From Paractinoplanes brasiliensis (lineage in GTDB: Bacteria > Actinomycetota > Actinomycetes > Mycobacteriales > Micromonosporaceae), in assembly GCF_004362215.1 (NCBI RefSeq), contig NZ_SNWR01000001.1, forward strand, positions 4,570,001 through 4,634,000: a stretch of DNA of 64,000 bases, in the 5' to 3' direction. Under the pieces are notes generated by a model that was not told the DNA's origin, made no database searches, and worked only from the letters and a program-made list of their open reading frames with translations. A program made the position numbers and the translations under genes. Below, in pieces: positions 26,162-34,654 of this stretch; the first letter of the stretch is position 1, and every line of letters begins with the position of its first letter.

Positions 26162-29100
26162 ATGTCATTCCTGACCCGGCTGAGCCTGGCCAACAGGGGG
26201 CTCGTAGCCCTGATCGCCGTTGTCATCACGGGCTTCGGCATCTTCGCCATACCGTCGTTGAAACAGCAACTGTTCCCGTCGATCGAGTTCCCCGCGGCCT
26301 TCGTGGTCGCGTCGCTCCCCGGCGCCGGCCCCGAGATCATCCAGGACCAGATCACGGAGCCGCTCGAGGACGCCGCCAAGGGCCTGGACGGCATCGACAG
26401 CGTCACGTCGAGCACCCGCGAGGGCCTGGCGACCGTGACCGTCGCCTTCGTCTTCGGCACCGACATCGACTCCGCGGTCAACCAGCTCACCACCGCGGTC
26501 AACCGGGTGCAGCCGACCCTGCCCGACAACGTCACGCCCAGCATCTTCGCGGGCGGCACCGACGACATCCCGGCGATCGTGCTGGCCGCGTCGGGCGGCG
26601 GCGACGAGAGCGAGCTGCTCGACCGGCTCAACGACACCGTCGTCCCGGAGCTCAACGCGATCGAGGGCGTCCGCGACACGCAGATCACCGGCGCCCGCGC
26701 GGCCCAGGTCGTGATCACACCCGACTTCGCCAAGCTCACCGCGGCCGGGGTCACTCCGCAGGCGCTCACCACGGTGCTCCAGCAGAACGGCATCTCGGTG
26801 CCGGCGGGCGCGGTCAACGAGGGCAGCCGGTCGCTGACCGTGCAGGTCGGCAGCCCGCTCACCTCGATCGACCAGCTCAAGCAGGTCTACCTCACCGGCG
26901 CTCGCGGCCCGGTGCAGCTCGGCTCGGTCGCCGCGGTCGAGAGCAAGCTGCCCGCGCCCACCTCGTACACCCGCACCGACGGGCGCGACAGCCTGGGCAT
27001 CACCGTCACCGCGCGGCCCGACGGCAACCCGGTCGACATCTCGCACGCGGTCCGCGACAAGCTGGACGAGCTGCAGAAGGCCTCCGGCGCCACGCTGACC
27101 GTGGTCGTCGACCAGGCGCCGTTCGTCGAGCGCTCGATCGAGAGCCTCACCACCGAGGGCCTGCTCGGCCTCGTGATGGCCGTGATCGTCATCCTGGTCT
27201 TCCTGCTCTCGGTGCGTTCGACGCTGGTCACGGCCGTGTCGATCCCGCTGTCGGTGCTGATCGCCCTGATCGCCCTCTGGATCGGCGACTTCACCCTCAA
27301 CCTGCTCACCCTGGGCGCGCTGACCATCGCGGTCGGCCGGGTGGTCGACGACTCGATCGTCGTCCTGGAGAACATCAAGAGACACCTGGAGTACGGGGAA
27401 CCGAAGGTCCACGCGATCATCTCGGCCGTCCGCGAGGTGTCCGGCGCGGTGACCGCCTCCACCCTGACCACGGTGGCCGTGTTCGCCCCCATCGCCCTGG
27501 TCGGCGGGTTCGTCGGCCAGATCTTCTCGTCGTTCGCCATCACGGTCACCGTGGCCCTGCTGGCCTCGCTGCTGGTGGCGCTGACCGTGGTGCCCGTGCT
27601 GGCGTACTGGTTCCTCAAGCCGCCGCCGGCCGACGCCGACTCCGAGGCCATCCGCCGGGCCGCCGAGGAGAAGGAGCGGCGCAGCCCGCTGCAGCGCGGG
27701 TACCTGCCTGTGATCAACTTCGCCACCAAGCGGCGCTGGACCACGCTGGCGATCGGTCTCGTCGTGCTGATCGGCACGCTGGGCCTGGCGACCCGGCTCG
27801 AGACGAACTTCCTCGACCAGTCCGGCCAGGACTCGTTGTCGATCACGCAGGAGATGCCGGTCGGCACCAACCTGGCCGCCACCGACGCCGCGGCCAAGCA
27901 GGTCGAGCAGGTGCTGGCCGACACCGAGGGCGTCAAGACCTATCAGGTGTCGCTCGGCAGCGGCGGCGACTTCAACCCGTTCGCCGGGGGCGGCGGCGCC
28001 AGCACGGCCAGCTTCAACGTCGGCCTCGACGAGGACGCCGACGCGGTCAAGCTCACCGACGAACTGCGCGACAAGTTCGCCGCGATGAACGGCATCGGCG
28101 AGGTCAGCATCGGTGGCGACAACTCCGGCCTCGGCGGGGGCAACGAGCTCTCGGTCGAGGTCAAGGCGGCCGACCCAGAGGCGCTGACCCAGGCGAGCGA
28201 CCAGGTGCAGCAGGCCATGTCGGCCACCGGCGGCGTCATCGAGGTGAAGAGCTCGCTGGCCGCCAGCGTCCCGCGGCTGCAGGTCACGGTGAAACGCCAG
28301 GTGGCCGCCTCGTACGGGCTGACCGAGGCAGGCATCGCGCAGAGCGTGGCCGGCGTGTTCCGGTCGGCGCCCGCGGGACAGATGACCGTCGACGGTGCCG
28401 GTCAGGACGTGGTGATCTCGTTCGGTGCGGCGCCCGCCGACCCGGCCGCGCTGGGCAAGCTGCCGATCACCTCGGCCCGCGGCCCGGTGCCGCTCAGCAC
28501 CCTGGCCGAGATCAAGGAGGTCAGCGGCCCCGAGGAGGTCACCCGCGTCGACGGCGACCGCACGGTGACCGTGACCGGAACGGCGACCGGTTCCGACCTC
28601 GGCGCCACCACCCGTGAGCTGCAGAAGAAGCTCGACGAGCTGACCCTGCCGGCCGGCGCGTCGGCGACCGTCGGCGGAGCCAGCGCCGACCAGGCCGAGG
28701 CGTTCCAGCAGCTGGGCCTGGCCGTGCTGGCGGCCATCGCGATCGTCTTCATCATCATGGTGGCCACGTTCCGCAGCCTCATCCAGCCGGTGATCCTGCT
28801 GGTGTCGATCCCGTTCGCGGCGACCGGCGCGATCGCGCTGCTGCTGATCACCGGCACCCCGCTCGGCGTGCCGGCGCTGATCGGTGTGTTGATGCTCGTC
28901 GGCATCGTGGTGACGAATGCCATCGTGCTGATGGATCTGATCAACCATTACCGGGCGGCCGGGATGGGCGTGCAGGAAGCGGTGATCGAGGGCGGCCGGC
29001 ACCGCCTGCGGCCGATCCTGATGACCGCCATCGCGACCATCTTCGCCCTGATCCCGATGGCGCTCGGCCTGACCGGCGAGGGTGGCTTCATCTCGCAGCC

Positions 29101-29398
29101 ACTGGCCATTGTGGTCATCGGCGGCCTGGTCAGCTCGACGCTGCTGACCCTGGTGCTGGTGCCGACGCTCTACACGATGGTCGAGAACAGCAAGGAGAAG
29201 CGCCGTCTCAAGCGGCTGGCCAAGCGTGGCGGCGGTGTCACCCCGCCCGGGAAGCCGGAAGAGCCCGGCGACGGCGGTTCCGGCGAGCCCGACGAGCCGG
29301 TCCAGCCGGAACCCCAGCCGAGCGGCGCGCTGCGGGGCTACACCGACCAGTTCGAGGTGCTGAAGATGCCCAAGCGCCCCGGCACCGCATCGGAGTAA
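26162..29398 (+). CDS. RND-family efflux pump permease (AcrB/HAE1-like), single component
   Basis: A 1078-residue inner-membrane pump. Family members export drugs, lipids or toxic compounds using the proton gradient. The architecture is the RND duplication: one helix, a large extracytoplasmic loop, then six helices, repeated. The proton-relay pair Asp396-Asp397 lies in AVGRVVDDSIVVLENI. The second half ends with LVGIVVTNAIVLMDLINHY and RPILMTAIATIFALIPMALG. A charged, Pro/Glu-rich cytoplasmic tail of about 70 residues follows. No adaptor or outer-membrane partner is present, as expected in a Gram-positive. GGGGGAG precedes the ATG. Confidence 0.93.
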   Translation: MSFLTRLSLANRGLVALIAVVITGFGIFAIPSLKQQLFPSIEFPAAFVVASLPGAGPEIIQDQITEPLEDAAKGLDGIDSVTSSTREGLATVTVAFVFGTDIDSAVNQLTTAVNRVQPTLPDNVTPSIFAGGTDDIPAIVLAASGGGDESELLDRLNDTVVPELNAIEGVRDTQITGARAAQVVITPDFAKLTAAGVTPQALTTVLQQNGISVPAGAVNEGSRSLTVQVGSPLTSIDQLKQVYLTGARGPVQLGSVAAVESKLPAPTSYTRTDGRDSLGITVTARPDGNPVDISHAVRDKLDELQKASGATLTVVVDQAPFVERSIESLTTEGLLGLVMAVIVILVFLLSVRSTLVTAVSIPLSVLIALIALWIGDFTLNLLTLGALTIAVGRVVDDSIVVLENIKRHLEYGEPKVHAIISAVREVSGAVTASTLTTVAVFAPIALVGGFVGQIFSSFAITVTVALLASLLVALTVVPVLAYWFLKPPPADADSEAIRRAAEEKERRSPLQRGYLPVINFATKRRWTTLAIGLVVLIGTLGLATRLETNFLDQSGQDSLSITQEMPVGTNLAATDAAAKQVEQVLADTEGVKTYQVSLGSGGDFNPFAGGGGASTASFNVGLDEDADAVKLTDELRDKFAAMNGIGEVSIGGDNSGLGGGNELSVEVKAADPEALTQASDQVQQAMSATGGVIEVKSSLAASVPRLQVTVKRQVAASYGLTEAGIAQSVAGVFRSAPAGQMTVDGAGQDVVISFGAAPADPAALGKLPITSARGPVPLSTLAEIKEVSGPEEVTRVDGDRTVTVTGTATGSDLGATTRELQKKLDELTLPAGASATVGGASADQAEAFQQLGLAVLAAIAIVFIIMVATFRSLIQPVILLVSIPFAATGAIALLLITGTPLGVPALIGVLMLVGIVVTNAIVLMDLINHYRAAGMGVQEAVIEGGRHRLRPILMTAIATIFALIPMALGLTGEGGFISQPLAIVVIGGLVSSTLLTLVLVPTLYTMVENSKEKRRLKRLAKRGGGVTPPGKPEEPGDGGSGEPDEPVQPEPQPSGALRGYTDQFEVLKMPKRPGTASE

Positions 29399-29410
29399 CG
29401 ACGTGAGACC

Positions 29411-29440
29411 CGGGCGGCCGGTGCCTGATCCGGCCGCCCG
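29411..29440 (+). terminator. Perfect 11-bp hairpin after the RND gene
   Basis: CGGGCGGCCGG (29411-29421) pairs without mismatch with CCGGCCGCCCG (29430-29440) around an 8-nt loop, 12 bp after the stop codon. No T run follows, which is usual for GC-rich actinobacterial terminators. Confidence 0.65.
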
Positions 29441-29455
29441 GTAACGTCGGTGTAC

Positions 29456-30688
29456 GTGGCAACAGCGTTCTCGGTCGTTACTCGGAACAGGGACTTCCGG
29501 CGGCTGTTCGCGGCCGAGCTGGTCGTGTTCGGCGCCGACTGGTTCGTGATGGTCCCCCTGCTCGTGCTGCTGCCCGAGCTCACCGGCAGCGGCATCTGGG
29601 GCGGCCTCGTCCTGGCCGCCGACACCGGCATCAACGCGCTGCTGCTGCCGTACACCGGCACTATCGCCGACCGGTTCGACCGGCGCAAGATCCTGATTGT
29701 CGCGAACCTGGCCGCCGTCCTGGCGGTGCTGCTGCTGTTCGCGGTCCGCTCGGCCGCGACTGCCCCGCTGGCCCTGGTCGCGATCGGCGCGATGGCGGTG
29801 GCGAAGGCCTTCTACTCCCCGGCCGCCTCGGCCGCGCTGCCCAACGTCGTGGACCCGGACGACCTGGCCGCGGCGAACACCGTCGCAGGCTCGGCCTGGG
29901 GCACCATGACGATCGTCGGCGCCTCGCTCGGTGGTGTGGTCGGTGCGGCTTTCGGCCCGTACGCATGTTTCGGCATCACCGCCGTGCTGCTGATCCTGGG
30001 CGCCGCGCTGACGTTCACCATCCGCCGTCCGCTGCAGGCCGGCCGCGAAGCGGGCACCCCGGCGCCGCGAACCCGGCACGCGCTGCGTGAATCGCTCGGC
30101 TATCTGCGGCAGAACCCGCGCATCCGGGCGCTGGTGACGGTGAAGATGGCGGCCGGGCTCGGCAACGGCGTGCTGACCGTCTTCCCCCTGATCGCCGGGC
30201 TGCACGGCGCCGGGGTGCTCGGCGCGGGCCTGCTTTTCGCCGTACGGGGGGCCGGGGCGCTCGCCGGACCGTTCGTGCTCGGCCCGGTGCTGCGCCGCCG
30301 GTCGTGGCTTTTCCCCGGACTCGCGCTCTCGATGGCTCTTTACGGTATCGGCTATCTCGGCGTGGCCGCGGCGCCGTGGTTCCCGCTGGTGGTCGCGCTG
30401 GTCTTCGTCGCGCACCTGGCGGGCGGGGCCAACTGGGTGCTCTCGAACTACGCGCTGCAGGGCGAGGTGCCCGACCGGTTGCGGGGCCGCGTCTTCTCGA
30501 CCGACCTGATGCTGGCCACGCTCGCCATCGCAATCAGCCAGCTGGGCGCGACTGCCGTGGTCGACTTCGTCGACGAGTGGGTGATCCTGGCCGGCTGCGG
30601 CGCTGTCACGCTGCTGTATGCGATCGGCTGGCGGTTCGCGACCCGCAACGTTGCCCGTGCTCAGCCGTCAGCGGTTGGCGCCGATTAG
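29456..30688 (+). CDS. MFS transporter (EntS/MFS_3 type)
   Basis: A 410-residue 12-helix permease. The loop between helices 2 and 3 carries GTIADRFDRRKILI, the MFS signature. Helix 5 carries NTVAGSAWGTMTIVGASLGG, typical of the EntS/MFS_3 group that exports siderophores and other small molecules. Two GTG codons (29450 and 29456) could start it. I prefer 29456 because TAACGT lies 8 nt upstream. It has no ribosome site. The TAG stop lies within the first copy of a 90-bp tandem repeat. Confidence 0.87.
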   Translation: MATAFSVVTRNRDFRRLFAAELVVFGADWFVMVPLLVLLPELTGSGIWGGLVLAADTGINALLLPYTGTIADRFDRRKILIVANLAAVLAVLLLFAVRSAATAPLALVAIGAMAVAKAFYSPAASAALPNVVDPDDLAAANTVAGSAWGTMTIVGASLGGVVGAAFGPYACFGITAVLLILGAALTFTIRRPLQAGREAGTPAPRTRHALRESLGYLRQNPRIRALVTVKMAAGLGNGVLTVFPLIAGLHGAGVLGAGLLFAVRGAGALAGPFVLGPVLRRRSWLFPGLALSMALYGIGYLGVAAAPWFPLVVALVFVAHLAGGANWVLSNYALQGEVPDRLRGRVFSTDLMLATLAIAISQLGATAVVDFVDEWVILAGCGAVTLLYAIGWRFATRNVARAQPSAVGAD

Positions 30689-30812
30689 CGGAGGATCCGC
30701 CGCGCCCAGGCGTCAGCGGTCGGCGTCGGCCGGCGCCGAATTGGCCGCGCTCGGCTGTCAGCGGTTGGCGCCGATTGGCGGAGGATCCGCCGCGCCCAGG
30801 CGTCAGCGGTCG
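30659..30812. repeat. 90-bp tandem duplication overlapping the stop codon of the MFS gene
   Basis: Copy 1 starts at 30659 inside the coding region and copy 2 starts at 30749. They match over about 64 bp with few changes, and a shorter related segment sits between them. The MFS stop TAG is in copy 1 (GATTAGCGG); copy 2 has GATTGGCGG at that place and no stop. The period is a multiple of three. Confidence 0.85.
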
Positions 30813-31225
30813 GGGCCGACCGTACCGGGAAGGTGGCCGGGCCCGACTGGGCCGGGGAAGGGGCTTGGGCCGGGCGGGTCCGCCGCGCGGGCGGTCTCGG
30901 AGCGGATCGTGACGAAGGCGCCGATCAGCAGGGCCAGCCCGCACGCGAACAGCAGCGTGAACAGGAACGACACGATGCTGCTGACCACCCCGAACTGGGT
31001 CGACGACCAGTCGAGCTGCAGTATGACCTGGGTGAACGCGAGTTGGAAGGCCATCGACGCGATCGTCTCGGCCAGCAGCACGATCAGGCCGGCCCGGGCC
31101 AGCATGTGGCTGCGCCCGGGCAGTCTCTTCTCTGGCCGGCCGAGCAGGGCCAGGCCGATCACCAGCACGACCAGCACCGGCAACTGCACGACGAGGAAAC
31201 CGAAGAGGGCGGACATCACATTCAC
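30803..31225 (-). CDS. Small integral membrane protein of unknown function
   Basis: A 140-residue protein with about three to four hydrophobic helices (LVVQLPVLVVLVIGLALLG, LIVLLAETIASMAFQLAF, then FLFTLLFACGLALLIGAFV) and a Pro/Gly-rich tail. No family is recognised. The GTG at 31225 is chosen because TAGGTT lies exactly 6 nt upstream, suggesting a leaderless transcript; an ATG at 31216 is the alternative. It is divergent from thrB with only 53 bp between the starts. The tail coding overlaps the right end of the neighbouring repeat. Confidence 0.65.
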   Translation of the reverse strand: MNVMSALFGFLVVQLPVLVVLVIGLALLGRPEKRLPGRSHMLARAGLIVLLAETIASMAFQLAFTQVILQLDWSSTQFGVVSSIVSFLFTLLFACGLALLIGAFVTIRSETARAADPPGPSPFPGPVGPGHLPGTVGPDR

Positions 31226-31278
31226 GCGCTGAACCTACCGGCCGGGTACGACACTAGATCAACCCCTAGTCTGTGGCG
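31226..31278. promoter_or_regulatory. 53-bp divergent promoter region with two leaderless-type -10 boxes
   Basis: On the minus strand TAGGTT (31232-31237) stands 6 nt before the GTG at 31225. On the plus strand TAGTCT (31267-31272) stands 6 nt before the ATG at 31279. No ribosome sites are present. The two promoters must nearly touch, so their activity may be interdependent. Confidence 0.5.
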
Positions 31279-32190
31279 ATGGGCCTGACCTTCGCCTCCG
31301 AGCCGGTTTCCGTGCGCACGCCGGCCACCAGCGCCAACCTGGGTCCCGGGTTCGACGCGCTGGGCCTCGCCCTGACTCTGTACGACGACTTGACCGCCCG
31401 CGTCACCGACGGCGGGTTCACCGTCACGGTCACCGGCGAGGGGGCGGGCGAGTTGCCCGGCGACGAGACCCACCTGGTGCTGCGCGCGATGCTGGCGACC
31501 TTCGACGAGTTCGGCGAGCGCCCGCCCGGCCTGGCCGTCGAGTGCGTCAACCGCATCCCGCAGGCGCGCGGCCTCGGCTCCTCGTCGGCGGCCGTCGTCG
31601 GCGGCGTGCAACTGGCGCGTGGCCTGGTGGCGAACGGTCTGCGAACGATCGGCGACGAGGACGCGCTGCGCATCGCGGCCCGGCTCGAGGGCCACCCCGA
31701 CAACGTGGCGCCCTGCCTGCTCGGCGGGTTCACCATCGCCTGGACGGAGGGCGCCGGCGCGCGGGCCGTGAAGCTGGCGCCGGCCGCCGACGTGCACCCG
31801 ACAGTCTTCATTCCGGCCGAGCGGGGTTACACGTCGTCGGCCCGCGCCGCCCTGCCGCCCGAGGTGCCGCACGCCGACGCCTCCTTCAACGCGGGCCGCG
31901 CCGCGCTGCTGACCCACGCCTTGACCAGCGATCCCGGTCTGCTCCTCGCAGCCACCGAGGATCGGCTGCACCAGGGCTATCGGGCCGAGGGCATGCCCGG
32001 CACGGCCTCGCTCGTGGCCTCGCTGCGGTCGGTCGGTGTGGCCGCCGTGGTCAGCGGCGCCGGCCCCTCGGTGCTGGCGTTGACGCAGGTGCCGGCCGAT
32101 TTCCATCCGGGAACAGAATGGCGCGCCGAGTCGTTGGGCGTGGATGGCGGCGGTGCTCTTGTCAAAGGGAGTATGGTGGAACTCGCCTAG
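31279..32190 (+). CDS. thrB: Homoserine kinase
   Basis: A 303-residue GHMP-family kinase that phosphorylates homoserine for threonine synthase. The ATP-binding motif PQARGLGSSSAA is at 94-105. TPATSANLGPGFDALGLAL at the N-terminus and SGAGPSVLAL near the C-terminus are the other family motifs. The start is set by TAGTCT 6 nt upstream; a GTG 6 bp earlier is possible. In related genomes thrB usually follows thrC directly. Here about 5.7 kb of efflux and membrane genes lie between. Confidence 0.96.
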   Translation: MGLTFASEPVSVRTPATSANLGPGFDALGLALTLYDDLTARVTDGGFTVTVTGEGAGELPGDETHLVLRAMLATFDEFGERPPGLAVECVNRIPQARGLGSSSAAVVGGVQLARGLVANGLRTIGDEDALRIAARLEGHPDNVAPCLLGGFTIAWTEGAGARAVKLAPAADVHPTVFIPAERGYTSSARAALPPEVPHADASFNAGRAALLTHALTSDPGLLLAATEDRLHQGYRAEGMPGTASLVASLRSVGVAAVVSGAGPSVLALTQVPADFHPGTEWRAESLGVDGGGALVKGSMVELA

Positions 32191-32258
32191 CGGGGCCCTG
32201 TTGCCGCAGGTCGCACGAGTTGACTACGCTCAAGACCTAGCACAGCCGCGAAGCGAGC

Positions 32259-32403
32259 GATCTCTGCGGTTCGGCGCGCACCCCCGAGACTCCCAAGGCC
32301 TTATCGGCCGTCTCACCTCTCCACAGGCACACGCCGGACAGCAGCGGATATGTCGCTGCACTCGCCGAGACCTACCCGTCAGCCCCTGGCGGGCAGGGAC
32401 ACC
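32259..32403 (+). other. Duplicated intergenic element, copy 1 (possible structured RNA)
   Basis: Together with the leader hairpin at 32461 this accounts for the 331-bp gap between thrB and rho. A block of about 145 bp recurs in opposite orientation at 57912-58038. The core 32305-32381 matches 73 of 77 bases. Flanking blocks 32259-32280 (21 of 22) and 32392-32403 (12 of 12) also match. It contains ATATGTCGCTGCAC, and later GCAGGGACA, which can pair with one mismatch. The shared strand is the sense strand of thrB and rho. No Rfam family is recognised by eye. Confidence 0.75.
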
Positions 32404-32460
32404 GTCGAGCTGCCGTGCTGCAAAAACTCCCGCGCCGCTTTGCGAGGCGGGGTAACCGGA

Positions 32461-32504
32461 ACTCCCGGCCACCAGGCTGCAGAACCGGGAGTCTCGGGCT
32501 TTTT
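32461..32504 (+). terminator. Terminator-like hairpin in the rho leader (possible attenuator)
   Basis: ACTCCCGG (32461-32468) pairs with CCGGGAGT (32485-32492). After 7 nt comes a run of five T at 32500-32504, and the rho ribosome site (GGAAGG) follows within 10 nt. It could terminate thrB transcripts or attenuate rho itself. A second GC-rich hairpin lies just upstream around 32428-32452. Confidence 0.6.
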
Positions 32505-32521
32505 CCGACGGAAGGAATCCA

Positions 32522-34561
32522 TTGAGCGACACCACCGACGTGACGTCGGGTGTTTCTGACGTCGCTGACGCCGGCGCTAGCACCACCGCGACGGCCACGA
32601 AGCGCCGCCGTGGCGGCACCGGCCTGTCCGCGATGCTGCTGCCCGAGCTGCAGAGCCTCGCCGCGTCCCTCGGCATCTCCGGCACCGCCCGGATGCGCAA
32701 GGGCGAACTGATCACCGCGATCACCGAGCGTCAGAGCGGCGGTGCGCCCGCCGAGAGCGCCCCGCAGCCGCGCCGTAGCCAGGCCGTCAAGGCCGACACC
32801 GCTGCGCCCGCGCCCGCCGAGACCGCGCCCGCCCCGGTCGTCGCCACGGCCCCCGTGGCCGCTTCGGCCAAGGCCGAGCCGCCCGCCGTCCAGACGGCCC
32901 CGGCCGACGCGCCCACCGGTCCGGTCGGCGCGGTCGCTACCGAGGCGTCGCCTGCCGTGCAGCCGGAGGCGGCTCCGGCCGCCGAGGGTGGCAGCCGCCG
33001 TGGCCGCAACCGCGACCGGGAGTCCCGTGAGCACCGCGAGTCGCGCGAGCCCCGGGAGCCCCGCGAGTCGACGGCCCCGGCCGGCGAGACCGAGACGGCC
33101 GAGCGCAGCGAGCGTCCCGAGCGGGGCGAGCGCAACCGTGACCGGCAGCGCAACGACCGGCAGCGCGAGGATCGCCAGCGCGACGACCGCCCGCGTGAGG
33201 ACCGTCAGCGTGACGACCGCCAGCGCAACGACGGCCGTAACGAGGGCCGTAACGACCTGGGTCGTAACAACAACGACGAGGACGACGACAACGACGGTGG
33301 CGAGGGCGGCCGCCGGAGCCGGCGCAGCCGTTTCCGTGACCGCCGGCGTGGCCGTGACCGCGACGGCGGCGAGGGCGGTCAGCGCGACGGCGGCGGCCGC
33401 GAGCCGCACGTCAGCGAGGAGGACGTGCTCGTCCCCGTGGCCGGCATCCTCGACGTGCTCGACAACTACGCGTTCGTCCGTACGACCGGTTACCTCTCCG
33501 GCCCCAACGACGTGTACGTGTCGATGTCGCAGGTCAAGAAGCACGGCCTGCGCCGCGGCGACGCGGTCACCGGCGCCGTGCGGGCCACCCCGCGCGACGG
33601 TGGTGGCGACTCGCGCCGCGACAAGTACAACCCGCTGGTCCGGCTGGACACCATCAACGGGATGGAGCCCGAGGAGGCCCGGCGTCGTCCGGAGTTCTAC
33701 AAGCTCACCCCGCTGTACCCGCAGGAGCGTCTGCGCCTCGAGACCGAGCCGCACATCCTGACCACGCGCGTCATCGACCTGGTCATGCCGATCGGCAAGG
33801 GCCAGCGGGCGCTCATCGTCTCGCCGCCCAAGGCCGGTAAGACGATGGTGCTGCAGGCGATCGCCAACGCGATCACCCACAACAACCCCGAGTGCCACCT
33901 GATGGTCGTGCTGGTCGACGAGCGGCCCGAAGAGGTCACCGACATGCAGCGATCGGTCAAGGGCGAGGTCGTCGCGGCCACGTTCGACCGGCCGCCGCAG
34001 GACCACACCACGGTCGCCGAGCTGGCGATCGAGCGGGCCAAGCGCCTCGTCGAGCTCGGCCACGACGTGGTCGTCCTGCTCGACTCGGTGACGCGGCTCG
34101 GCCGGTCGTACAACCTGGCCGCGCCGGCCTCCGGCCGCATCATGTCGGGTGGTATCGATTCGACGGCGCTCTATCCGCCGAAGCGGTTCCTGGGTGCGGC
34201 GCGCAACATCGAGAACGGTGGCTCGCTCACCATTCTCGCGACCGCGCTGGTCGAGACCGGCTCGATGATGGACACGGTGATCTTCGAGGAGTTCAAGGGC
34301 ACGGGTAACGCCGAGCTCAAGCTCGACCGCAAGATCGCCGACAAGCGGGTCTTCCCGGCCATCGACATCGACCCGTCCGGCACGCGTAAGGAAGAGATCC
34401 TGCTCGGCAAGGAAGAGCTGGCGATCATCCACAAGCTCCGGAAGGTGCTGCACTCGCTCGACTCGGGGGCGGCGCTCGACCTGCTGCTCGACCGGCTCAA
34501 GCAGACCCGGACGAACGTGGAGTTCCTGATGCAGATCGCGAAGTCGACGCCCGGCGAGTAA
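32522..34561 (+). CDS. rho: Transcription termination factor Rho, actinobacterial long form
   Basis: A 679-residue hexameric RNA-dependent ATPase that ends transcription. The N-terminal helical domain (about 34-68, LSAMLLPELQSLAASLGISG) is followed by about 230 residues of low-complexity insert. The insert is first Ala/Pro-rich, then Arg/Asp/Asn-rich with repeated QRDDR-like units. The RNA-binding fold and ATPase core come after it. Walker A is SPPKAGKT (434-441); the Q-loop and R-loop region VVLLDSVTRLGRSYN is intact. The start is TTG with GGAAGG upstream. The basic/acidic insert is typical of actinobacterial Rho and adds RNA-binding capacity in studied homologs. Confidence 0.96.
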   Translation: MSDTTDVTSGVSDVADAGASTTATATKRRRGGTGLSAMLLPELQSLAASLGISGTARMRKGELITAITERQSGGAPAESAPQPRRSQAVKADTAAPAPAETAPAPVVATAPVAASAKAEPPAVQTAPADAPTGPVGAVATEASPAVQPEAAPAAEGGSRRGRNRDRESREHRESREPREPRESTAPAGETETAERSERPERGERNRDRQRNDRQREDRQRDDRPREDRQRDDRQRNDGRNEGRNDLGRNNNDEDDDNDGGEGGRRSRRSRFRDRRRGRDRDGGEGGQRDGGGREPHVSEEDVLVPVAGILDVLDNYAFVRTTGYLSGPNDVYVSMSQVKKHGLRRGDAVTGAVRATPRDGGGDSRRDKYNPLVRLDTINGMEPEEARRRPEFYKLTPLYPQERLRLETEPHILTTRVIDLVMPIGKGQRALIVSPPKAGKTMVLQAIANAITHNNPECHLMVVLVDERPEEVTDMQRSVKGEVVAATFDRPPQDHTTVAELAIERAKRLVELGHDVVVLLDSVTRLGRSYNLAAPASGRIMSGGIDSTALYPPKRFLGAARNIENGGSLTILATALVETGSMMDTVIFEEFKGTGNAELKLDRKIADKRVFPAIDIDPSGTRKEEILLGKEELAIIHKLRKVLHSLDSGAALDLLLDRLKQTRTNVEFLMQIAKSTPGE

Positions 34562-34568
34562 ACAGCGG

Positions 34569-34611
34569 AAAAGGACGCGGCCTTTCCTCACGGAGAGGCC
34601 GCGTCCTTTTT
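34569..34611 (+). terminator. Strong factor-independent terminator of rho
   Basis: A 15-bp stem begins AAAAGGACGCGGCCT at 34569-34583. The complementary arm is at 34596-34610, with a 12-nt loop, and it ends in a run of T. It is the best intrinsic terminator in the window and separates rho from the nitric oxide synthase gene. Confidence 0.9.
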
Positions 34612-34654
34612 GTCGCACAGTGTGTGTGTCCGATACCGGTCAGGGCCGTGCGAA

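Noticed and set aside
26165..30415. Very long open frame (over 1400 codons) on the minus strand opposite the RND and MFS genes
   Set aside because: It is the antisense shadow of genuine genes with clear motifs. Its product is His/Arg/Asp/Gln-rich low complexity with no domains, as expected from high-GC antisense frames.
32350..32559. Small frame starting MSLHSP, also seen in the second copy of the duplicated element
   Set aside because: The two copies diverge by indels after about 12 codons, so a conserved peptide is not supported. A structured non-coding element fits better.
32372..34618. Long minus-strand frame opposite rho
   Set aside because: Composition is repetitive Val/Thr/Ala and Arg/Gly, mirroring the rho insert. 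It has no ribosome site and no recognisable domain.
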